Of a stretch of 64,000 nt of DNA, positions 46,901 through 58,900 are shown piece after piece. The DNA lies in the NCBI GenBank assembly GCA_037903475.1, contig JBAJFG010000361.1, forward strand, positions 248,001 to 312,000. Reading direction: 5' to 3'. The stretch comes from Ancylostoma caninum (Eukaryota > Nematoda > Chromadorea > Rhabditida > Ancylostomatidae). The position numbers and the translations under genes were made by a program. Under the pieces are notes generated by a model, which was given only the letters and a program-made list of their open reading frames with translations, was not told the DNA's origin and did no database searches. The first letter of the stretch is position 1. Every line of letters starts with the position of its first letter.

Positions 46901-49900
46901 AAGGGAAAAGTGGTATACGGCTGTATCATCTGCCTCACACACATGATCTGTTTAACTCTTGAAATGTGCTTTTATCGATTTCATTTCTTTTTTGTGGTGA
47001 TGTGATAGTCATATGCAGTTATAACAACTAGCAAATATTCGAACTACAATTTTTTTATAACTGTGGCAAAAGACATTCTGCTGAAGCAATAGCTTTATAG
47101 GATTCGATTCTGCATAAAGTTATAAGCAGTCGTGAGGGTTACAAATTTTTCACAGCAGGCCACTACCTTCATTCCATCGCTAGGATCAGGATAAGAAATT
47201 GTACACCTGATCCATGTGTCTCTTCCACCCCATCGATCAACCTTCTTTCAGTTTGGGCAAGAACCTATACAATAACTTGCGCACACATCCCATGTATCTC
47301 TCCAACCCCGTGGATCACCTACCTTTCCTATGCTTAGGCAAAGGCCTAGACAGTAACATGCGCACCCACTCCATCTATTTTACCAAGCCCATGGATCACC
47401 TTCCCTTCCTATGCTTGGGCAAAAACCTTGACAGTAACTTGCGCACCTACTCCATGTATTTCACCAACGCCGTGGATCATGTCCCTTTCCTATGCTTAGG
47501 CAAAGGCCTAAACAGTAACATGCGCACTCACCCCGTCAATCTCACCAACCCAGTGTCTCCCTCCCCTTCTTATGCCAAAGCAAAAGCCTAGAGTAACTTG
47601 CGCACCCAGCCCATGTATTGCAAGATATTGTATACCAACACCGTGGATCACCTCCTTTTCCTATGCTTAGGCAAAAGCCTAGGCAATAACCTGCGCACTT
47701 AGACAATATCTTGCACACCTTTAGGACAATATCTTGCACATACTCATAAACGCATTACCAATTCTGTGAATCCCTTCATTCCCTAGGCTCAGACAAAACC
47801 TGTATAATGGAGGGATCCCTCAATTTTTTTATTTGACATGTGGAACTGCTACCTTGTGATTTTCAAACCTCTAACGAAATTAACGACGTGAAGAAAATTT
47901 TAGAATTTTGGCATGTGTTCTTATGAACTTCACAAAATATCGACAATGAAGGAGCATTTGATAATTGGTACATCGGAAATTGCGCCACAAGTTGCTGTTT
48001 GAGGTCTTATCAAATACTTGACAACAACAGTCGGGAGCACTGTCGCTGAGACAAAGAGGGTTAGCGCGCATTCCCAATTTACCACCATAATATTGCAATT
48101 GCATATTTGAATAACAAATTTTCACAGCTGGTCAAACGCCATTTACGTGAACCCATGGCCAGTAGTAAAGTGTCATGGTGGTGAGATGAACTCCAAAACT
48201 CAGCACCACGCTTTAGGCGATGATCGCATGCCAGTTCAAATCCACGAAGTGAGGATAGCAGATCTTTGCCAGCCACGTCACTGCTGGAGTACGCATGTGG
48301 CAACAGGGGAGGTCATCGCCCTGTTAGGAGCTGATCGCCCTCTCAGCTGTGAAAATAGTGCGAGAAGCGAGTGGACGCAGAATTAGCTACCTCAACCGTC
48401 TTACTCTGCGTCTGCTAACTTCTCCCACTATTTTCGCAGTATGAGAGGGCGATCAGCTTCTAACAGGGCGATGATTTCCTCTGTTGGCACATGCGTGCTC
48501 TAGCAATGACGTGGTTGGCGATAATCTGCTATCCTATACCCCATGAATGTGAGCTGACATGCAATCATTTCCTGAAGCCTGGTAATGAGCTTTGAAGTTC
48601 ATCTCACCGCCATGACACTTTACTACGGGCCCATATCTAAGCAGGGTCAGTAAAATGTTGTACATCGATTGCTCATAAAAGGCTCATAAAAATTCCACAC
48701 AGGGCCACTAGGTGCGGTACAAAACGAATATGGAATTCGTGCTCACTATCCCAAATAACCTCCCCGCGCAGAAATTCAAAAAGAAAAAAAAAAGGCATTG
48801 TCAGGGCCACAGATGTTGCTCTTGACGAACCAGGCACTGCAGAGAAGAATGTTCATGTTTCTCGCAGTGGTGATGGGCTGGCTGTATTCCGTTGTAAAAA
48901 CCATAGCATCCCAGTATCCTCCCCTTGTTGGAACAGCTATTCAGTTTTACATCAATTCAGCCTGTTTTCATACCTTCAGTGCTTGCGGTTCCACGTCCAA
49001 TATGGCTACTTTCCCACTTTTGTGGATATTTCGAATTGTTTCCAGCTTGGTCCCATACATGCCTAAACATATCTGCCCTTTAAAGCATAACATAAATAAG
49101 AAAATATATTCAACTAACTTTCTTCATGGGTACCGTATTCGAGGTACTCATTGTTCTGAATATCGACGAGCATTTGATCATTAGAAACAAAAAAATAATG
49201 CTTTCCGTCAACTTCTTCCTTTCGTGGAGGCCTTGTAGTATCTACAAAGTGTATATTTACTGCAAAACCGAAAACATAGGCCACAACGAAATTTGACGCG
49301 TTTTGGCGGGAAGATTTACTGACGTGGTATAGGATATGCGAATCTGTTGGGATGCCTATGGATTAGAGTGTTCTTGATATGCCTTCGTCCAACACCATGA
49401 GCACCAAGCAGTACCAAGGTTTTTCGTCGATACTGGGATAACCGCATCACCTGAATGAACCGTTTACTTATGTGAACTGCAATGAATTATAATGAAATGA
49501 ATAATGAAAAAATTTTTAAAAGATCCACCTCTTCATACGTGACAAGATCCAACTGATCAAACAGTGCGGAGTGCTTTTGCAGATACTTCGTAGTGTAATA
49601 CTTCTTCCTTCTACTGAACCACATGCAGTGAGCTGAAATGCAACTACTAAACTAATACTAAGGATAGGGGAAGGGTAGTAAAATAAAGCTTGATCAGAAC
49701 ACTGTATTGTGAACAATCGTCATTTATGGTGTGTGCTCCATTCTTCATCTTTTTTTCAAATATCTGAGTGCTCGGAATAAAAAAAGACTAATCGGTAGCC
49801 TCGCATCCAAAACGACAAGAAATATTTGAGTAAATACATGACTAATATGTAGTGACCTCGTGTGCAAAAGCTTACACATGTCGTTACACATCGCGATTCT

Positions 49901-52900
49901 CAACTTCTCAAAATGCTTTCAATTAACAATGGGTCGTTCCTGTATACGGGCCACATATATACGGAACATAGATGGAATTGTGCTACAAAGCAATGACTGA
50001 ATACCTACGAATAGATTACAAATGTTATATAAATAGTAATATAGATAGATTACTCTAAATGATATGGCGTTCACCTAACGTGGAACTAATTTCCAGAGGC
50101 GCACAGCAGAGGGGATATAAGGCCCTTGGTACGTTCAAAACTGCACTCACATACGAGGGCGGTTTGAAAAGTTTCCGGAATGACAATGAAAACTAAACGA
50201 ATGCAATTCAATCAATATTTTATTTTTCAATATAGTCTCCTCGAAGCTCAATACACTTAGTCCAGCGTTTCTCCAACTTCTCGATTCCTTCCTAGAAGTG
50301 ACTTTCTTCAAGGTCCTCAAAATACCCATCCACGGCATCGATCACTTCCTCGTTTGATCGGAATCTTTTTCCAGCGAGGAAACTTTTGAGATTCGGAGAT
50401 AGATGGAAGTCCAAGGGAGCCAAATCAGGCGAATATGCGGGATGCGGAAGAATCTCGAATCTTAATTCAGCTAATTTTTGTTGAGTGACGACACTTGAAT
50501 GGGCCAGAGCATTATCGTGAAGGAACAATACTTTTTTCTTTGCCATTCCTGGGCGCTTTTTTTTGAATTGCTGACTTCAGTCGGTCGAGGAGCGCTGCGT
50601 AATACTGACCCGTGACAGTTTTGCCATGCTCAAGGTAATCAATCAGCAAAACGCTATTCACATCCCAGAAGACTGAAGCCATCACCTTGGCAGCAGATGA
50701 GTGGTCCTTGCCTTCTTTGGGACCGCTTCCCCGTGTCCAATCCACTGTTTAGACTGTCTTTTTGACTCTGGAGTGTAGTGATGAATCCACGTTTCATCCA
50801 CCGTCACGAGTCTCCTTTTGAAATCCTTTGGATCCCTATTAAGAATTTCCAAAAACTTCGCTGAGCTTCGGACCCGAATGCGCTTTTGCTCCGGATTGAG
50901 CAAATGCGGCACCCATCTTGCCGAGAGTTTTTTCAGGCCCAATTCATTGTGCAGGATATGGAACGCTCTTTCACGAGAGATGCCCAGGTCCTCCTCAATC
51001 TCATGCACTTTTACACGTCGGTCGTCCATCACCATATCATGCACATTATCCACGATCTCTGGGGTAGTAGCTGTTTTTGGGCGTCCTGTACGCGGTTCGT
51101 CTCCAGTTTGCTTACGCCCACGCCTGAATTCTGACACCCAGAAACTCACGGTGGAAAATGAAGGCGAAGACCCTCCGAGCACAGCATCCAATCGAGATTT
51201 GATTTCTGTTGCGGTTCTTCCCTCCAGATGAAAAAATTTGATGACCGCGCGAACTTCGAGCTTATCCATAACTAAGTACACTCGAAGTTGCTTGAGGTAA
51301 ACGAGTTGGCACAAACAGGCTTTTTCATCAAATTGACCTGATATTTCTAGTATATTCATGTAACGATTTGCCCAACAAAAAAACCTCAAAAGTTTCTGAA
51401 AAGAACGTTCCTTTTACGGTCATTCCGGAAACTTTTCAAACCGCTCTCGTAGAAGTTCCTCATAACTGAAAGGGTCTTCAACAAAATATCAGTCTACGGT
51501 TATTGGTTAAACGGTTACATGGAGTTCTGCACTGCTCGTCACTACCACATATCGCTATCTTTTAGCAAAGATACTCCTATGCTCAATCTACCAATGAGGA
51601 CAGCTTTTTCACTTATGTGGATGGTTGCAGTAGTATTAACAGCAGTGTTTCTTCTGCCTATGCTGACCCTAAATTTAGGACCTTGTCTTCGTGTTCGACA
51701 TCTTTGCTATACGGCAGCACCTGCCACAATTTTTTTTTTCAAATGATCTTCCTCCATAAAAAAGAAGGCGCAAACAGCAATAGCCATTGCAACAGCTGCT
51801 TGGTCCTGATCCGCCCTCTTCCTTATTTGCACTTCTAGTGCCCCCTTCTCTTCAATTACTGTTACAGCGCCTCAATCACCTTCTAGCTACTACACTTTAT
51901 TTTTACTGCTGATAGAACTGTTGAGAGGCCTTGGTGCGGTGAAAAAAATAAGCAAATTAATAGATAATCTACGCCGGCTGTTTGAGTCTGCTGAGTGCAA
52001 GCCACTATTCTCAAATGCACGATGAACCGTAAATGATCCAAAAAAAAAAACGAATTAGTACAAAAAAAAAACAGAGCGGAGAGGGATGGTTCTTAGTTAA
52101 CACCAAACAAAGATAGCAATTCAAGCGCAAGCATTGAAATATTCGGCACAAATATATGCTAAAACTTTCTTTCAGTATTGCAGTATGGCTGTTCTTGCAC
52201 AGGCAATGAAGATTTAATCGTGCGATAGCCATGTAACTTCAACGGTCGAGGGTTCGATTCCCACTCGCTTGGTTTTCTTTGTGAAGTTAAGGATGTTATG
52301 TACCTTCATTGAAAACACAATACGCACCAATATAAATTGTTATAAAAAGGTGCATGCGAAGAGAGGAAATCGACACTAGTTAGAATCCAGAAGAGTAGGA
52401 CTTTGAGGCAGCTTCGCGATAGCCATGCTAGGAAATCAAAAAAGATTCCGCCTTATTACAAAAAAATCAGCTTTAAATCCGGAGTTTCAAGTTTCTACAC
52501 ACTCAAGGTTTTTAAATTCGATGGAAATTTTTTCAGATTTTGGGGTGTTCGAGAGGGAATTCCCCAGCAAAATAAGAAGCGAATGAATTAATTTAAGCTA
52601 AGGAAATCCACTGGGTAAGCAGGCCAGGCTAGACTCCCATCAATATCCCCATTGCAACAGGACCGAGACATTTCCAAGCGCCAAAGTTGGTGAAGTGGTG
52701 AAAGATTTCCACTTGTTAACTCATAAGAAAATTTTCGAAACATAAGTAGTTTATCCGCAACCATGTTTCCTTCGCCTTAGAGGCTTTCAAAAGGTTCCTC
52801 ACAATCCTATTACTTCTATAAGACTCCTTTACGTTCATTTCGTGTGACATTCGACGAACAAGACGCACTGGATTACCACGAATCCTATCGCGTACTTCCC

Positions 52901-55900
52901 TCATTTCCAGCAGTTTTCACTGAATGGCGTGCTCAGTAAGAACAACTATCTTCTCTGTTTCCCAATGCATTGTCATAGCGGAATGTAAGAAACCTGTCTG
53001 ATAGGTGGAGCAATGCCATAACTAGGGCTCTAATGTTGATTGAATGAGTTGTTGCATAATGGAGGGAATGCCAACACGAATCACAAATTCGAACAAAACC
53101 TTCACTCAAGCTAACATTTATCTAAGGCTCAGAACCTCCCAGTCTAACCATTTGTTTTCCATTTCAATTTCGGTTACTAATACTTTTTCTAAGTCACCTA
53201 GCAGTGCATATATGATAAATTAACAAAGCATGATTGCCAACAGCTCGATGGTGCTGCACAAATTGAGTGAAATTAAACTGATTATATGAAAACGATAGAT
53301 CTATGGAGATGGTCATTACAGGAAAGGACAGGAAAGGAGAAGGGGGGGGGGGGGAGGGGAGGTAGTAGTTAGAAGTAAGTATTTAGTACTTGGAGAGGGA
53401 AGCAATGGTAAAGCAACTAACCACATGCCACATCTTCCGAAACCATTAGATACTGTTTTCATTATCATCATTAATTTTATTCTTTACAACAATTTCTACA
53501 CTGTTTCTTCCACTAGCGGTTCCACTAATTTTCCACAGACAGCAGCAATGGCTAACAATGCAGCTCAAAAAAAGAGGACAAAGGAAAAAAAGAAGGAAAA
53601 GAATTAATCCCAAGCCCTAGAGTTCTTGCCGTACGGGAGTTTATGATGTCTAACAAATATGCAAATCATACGCGAATTACAACAAAGAAAACAAGTAATT
53701 TTGAGCGTGCGCATCATGAAACACAGCTCAGGTAAGTAGCGCGGTTCGTATTGGTTTTTAACTTTGGCCATTTTTTTAAAATTTGAACCGTGAGAGATAC
53801 CGTACCGCTCAGTCAAATGTAAAACTTCCCATATTCATGTATAGTTCGGCTCAAATGGGACGGTAATTCGCCGCTAACAGTTGGTAGAAACAAGTTGAAA
53901 CCGAAGAGCACCCGCAATAAAACATACGTACACGCAAATTTTCCAGAAGAATTTAGTGTAGAATGTGATCCTTCAATGCTGAATCAGTCAATCCGGAAAA
54001 CTGTCATGAATTTGCACATTGAAACGCTCACTATGGACGCCAGCTGCATTCTCTACGCAAATAAACACCAACACAAACGTGTATCCATTTTTTTGCCTCA
54101 GGCAATACAGATGGGTCATACGTTACTGTACAGCGTGTGTTCAACTGTTTCTCCGCCAAAAATGCATGCTTTGTCCTGCTCCTTGCCGTTCCGAACAGAG
54201 AAAGGTCTGAACTAATTTTAAATTAAAAGAATGGTTTTGTAGGACGCTTTTGCTTCGGAGCTGTTAGCCTCGGAACATATCTTCGGAAAATAGGCTTTGA
54301 CGTGACAATTTTTTTTTCTGCGAAATCTAAGAAATCTTCGGAGGTTTAAATGTTTAGACAAACTGCATTTTTCGCTGCTTCGCTCGGAAATTGCGGGCTG
54401 AGTCAGTGCATTTTCATTGCATTTTTTTTTTTAGCGGCATCGAAAATCTGCGCTAAAAGTTTGCGCTGAATTTTTTTTTCGCTATTTCGGAATTCTCCAA
54501 GACGTTTTTAAGACCAAAAATAATTCAAATATAGCACTACTAATCATTACTGCAGAGAAATAAACCAGCAAACGATGTATAATACGATAACTAATGGACC
54601 ACCCTGTATACTAAGTACATAACATTTTCGAGATACTGCAGCAACTGCAGGAATATTAGAAGATCCTTGAAACGCGGCAAATGAAGAGTTGGCTCCGCAG
54701 CAATCCTCGATAATGATCTTTTTCCCATAAGCGAAATAATGAAATGAAACGTGACATTACATCCATCTTATAATAAAGGTGAAGCCCATTTCAGAACCTT
54801 GCTTACAAATACGGGAATTTTCCAGGGTTTGTTTTTGTATCCTCAGTTTTCTGCATATGATACGTTACCAGAAACTGCTAGAATAATTCCAGGCATACTC
54901 TTGAGTGTTTCCTAGAGTTTCCGTAATCTCTTCAAAGTCTGACATAATTTTTCTGAACCAAAGGGCGCTATTGAAAGCACGCTCATAGCTCATAGCATGG
55001 AATGAGTAGAAGTACAACTGAAGGCCCCAATGCGGCCCATTATATGCTTTGCTTTGTGTTGTGTAACGTTTGGAACGTTTGAATGCAAACCGTAAGCTTT
55101 CGAGGTTAGCTTCTTATTGGAAACATGAAAAACATGAAAAGCTTTACCTCTAGCGTTAGTCGCCAAGTATGAACTCAGACGAGAAACATCAAAGAGAAGC
55201 CGAAATAATTCGGCGAGAAAAATGGTAGAGAAATGAAGAGTTTAGACTGGAGAGGAAAACAAGGATACAGGTCCACAAGACCAGAGTTCTAGGACTGCCC
55301 TGACAAAATCGCGACCCCAGTAAATCATGGTCTGCCTTACTTTTTTAAATGAATGTAATCTGGACTACTAAAGAATTGAGGGAAAAGTGCACCAAAGATT
55401 CAAATCCTTTTCCAAAAAGCAAAAGAATGTCGAATGCGTGTGAAGGAAAAATCGTCAATAATCTTACAATGATCCTTTGCTCGTTCCATTGCAAGACAGG
55501 CGGTCCGCCACTCCTGCAGTTCTGGAGAAGGTATCAAACCAGCCACATTAGTAGAGACCAATGATGACGTTCCAAATGATGGAAAGCTTGATACGAATCT
55601 TGCCTGCCACCAGTTATGATCATCCTTCGAAATTACCTAAATGATTAAGAGCTCATTGCAAATGTCCTTGAAAACTTCAACATTTAGCTTACCTGAAGTA
55701 TATCACCGGTTTTAAATGGGACACCCGCTTGTGGGCAAGGGATTAAATCATCTTCACAAGGATCATAATCGAATTGAGCTCGCACAAAAATCTCACAAGC
55801 AGGTGGAGCAGATCGATATGATGGTACAATCTTGAAAGTCACCTGAAGTGTGCTAGTGGTCAACGCAACAGAATTAGTAATAAAAATTATAGAGCGAGAA

Positions 55901-58900
55901 AAATCAACAAACCAAACTCTTGAGAAGTGAGATATCAAAAGCCACGGCCTTCGATAACTTATTAATGTACAATTTTTCCACTTTTCAATCAACACGTCCT
56001 ATTTGTTCAAATGCTGTAGGACGCTACTACTAGTTACTCCATTTTCTCAAGCAGAAAACCACTACAGGATTTTGCACTCGTAGTGAAAAAAGAGAAGAAA
56101 AAATGGTGAGGGATGACTAAGTGTTACAGTAGGTCATATAGGTGATCTATTCGAGGAATACTTCCTCAGGTTAGTTCCCGGAGAAATGGCAAAATAGTTG
56201 GATTCGTATCTCCAAATTCAAAAGACGAAAAGTCATTTACATGCCTTGAATAGAAATCTCACTGGATTAAAGTTAAAACTAGATTCCAAATCAGCTCTCC
56301 AAAATAATCAATTTTAGTTTGAGTACTCTTATCATACTTATATGCAGGGTCAAGCATGACGATAGGAAAAACCGACCCTCAATACGACCCCCCCCCCCCT
56401 ATTCCCTCGTCCAACCCCCACCTTTTCACGACCCCCCCCCCCCTTCTGCTCCCACATGTTTTCTCTATACACTAAACAGTTTCAAGGAAGAAGACACAAA
56501 AGAAACATATTAAAAACACAAATCTGGAACTAAAACAACCTTGAAGTCGACATGAATCCTTTCTTATCTGATCGGACCAGACTGCCAGCAGGAACGATCA
56601 TGTCATTACGTGTCAAAACAGGACTGGTTGGCAGCGTTGGCATTTGCGCGCTCACGGGTTCGATTCCCTGCGCCTCCAAGAAATGTTTGCACGGGTTGGA
56701 ACTATACATTGGAATATTCGACGATTTTTGGAATATTCGAATTTTTGAATAATTCGAAAAATAGCAAATTTGAAATATTCGAATTCTAAATAGTTCGAAT
56801 ATGGGGCTTTTTGCAATATTCGAACATTTGAATAATTCGAATAAGGTGTTTTCAAAAAATGCGAATGAACGAATTATTCGAATGTTGGACTTTTTCGGCT
56901 ACCCGAATGAATGAAACATTTGAATAACCGACTTTTTGAAATCAGCGAATGAATGAATAATTCGAGTCGAATGTTCGGTCCAATACCATTTCAATCATAG
57001 CTTTTAAATTTTTCGTTCCTGGCCGCCACTATCAACCACAGAATTGTAAAAGGTGACTCGGGCTGGCATTCTTTAGAAATTCTAGCCTGGACCTCACTTC
57101 AGGGGGTTATTCGATGCGCTGATCATGAAAATCGCACTAATTTTCTAGCCCAATCACGTTTTGCGCTAAGGTGAGGTGAGATCACATAGTAAGAAACAGA
57201 GAAAATATGAATTCTGGCGAGGAAATGGCAGTGCGATCAGACACTTTCCCGCTTTTCTGCTCAGAAAATCCCAGAAATTTCATCACTATTTGATGAAATG
57301 GTTAATGAATGTGATAAACACAAGAATCGTGACCACTTTGTACTGTAACACTACTTATGTTAGTCACGCTACAGCATCTAGCACTGGTAATACTTCGATT
57401 TCCTTGTTGAAGATTGCATTTTATTTCACACTCCTACATTGTTCCAACTGTACACTTACGAAAACGGCACTGGGGTAGAAATGTGCGATTTTCGTGATCA
57501 GGGCATCGAATAACCCCGTAAAGAGAGGTCCACGCTATATTTTCTAAAGAATACAAGTCCGATCCTGAGTCACCTTTTATAATCCTGTCTATCAACCTTT
57601 GTTACTCGAACCTGCAAAGATCGGCCTCAGGATATGTCAGGGTCTCGTCAGGCGATCTGCAATAATTGCTGGGGGTCGCAACGAGCCTTTGAGCTATGAC
57701 CTTGTTAGTGGATACCTATTGCTCTCTATAATAGCCATCATGTCATCATTATTCAATTGTCAACTGTTCCCAAGCCGAATAAACGAATATTTCGAATTTG
57801 CCACTTCTCAGACAGTCGAATGAACGAATTGTTCGAATAGTAGCTTTCTCTAGGTGCCCGAACAAACGAGTTATTCGAATAACTCTAATTATGAACAACC
57901 CCAATGAATGAATAGTTCGAATATGCCCATTCTTTGAAAAGCCGAATGAATGAATTATTCGAACATTCGAAAATTTCGTCGAATATATTCGATTCGGTCA
58001 TATGTATAGTTGGAACCGCTTCAGGATTTAGTGTGGAGTAGGGAGGATTTGAAGGTTTGAAAAGGAAGTGAGGGAAGCGAAATCGATCGATTATACACGC
58101 GAAATTCGCCTACAGGAACGCCAGTTTGTGGAAAACTAGGGTTAATTAGACCTCGTACTGAGGTTCTCTGACTCAAAATCAGCAATTGCTTTCTACGTGT
58201 CCATAGAGGACGATCAGCTCTATCTATTACCAGAGTTTCAATTTTCTAGACCTTCATATATGTTTGGGAGCTCGATGGGAAATTTGGCGAATTTCCCATC
58301 GATTTCCCATTTAAATTGCGGAAAAACGAGCGAACTTCGTGGAACCAGATTCTGTGCTCAAATGGTAAATTTCCTCAACTAAAACTCGTGGAAGAGAAGT
58401 TTTCTTGATATCTGCAAATTGCTTCTCAGTGAGTTGCCAAACAGATTTACTCCATTTTCACCACCTGTTCAAATTGCGAGATTTTCACTTCTAACTCCCA
58501 TGGAGAGAGTTTGCCTTTTACCAAGATTCCATTACCTTTACGTAATAGAGCTCCAAGCATTAATTCTTCATCCCCATTATCACACCCCAATAACTGCCCC
58601 TGCTTGCGTGAGTTAGATGAGAAATTTCCCCTCGGAGACCCGAAAATTTGAAAAATTTCCCATCGAGCTCACAAAAACATACGAAGTTCTAAAAAATTGG
58701 AACTTTGGCAAAAGACAGAGCTGATCGTCCTCTATGCATATGTTGAAAAGCATTAGCTGATTTCGAGTCAGATAACTTCAGCACGAGGTCTAAGTCACCC
58801 TACTTTTCCACATTCTGACGGGCCCTACAAGCGAATCCTCGCACGTGCAATCGATTGATCTCGCTACCCACACTCTGTTTTTCAACATTTGCACCCCCTT

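Noticed and set aside
47214..47591. Protein with 28-residue repeats
   Set aside because: The frame results from an 84-bp (multiple of three) minisatellite, is antisense to lin-2, lies within an intron, and varies without codon constraint.
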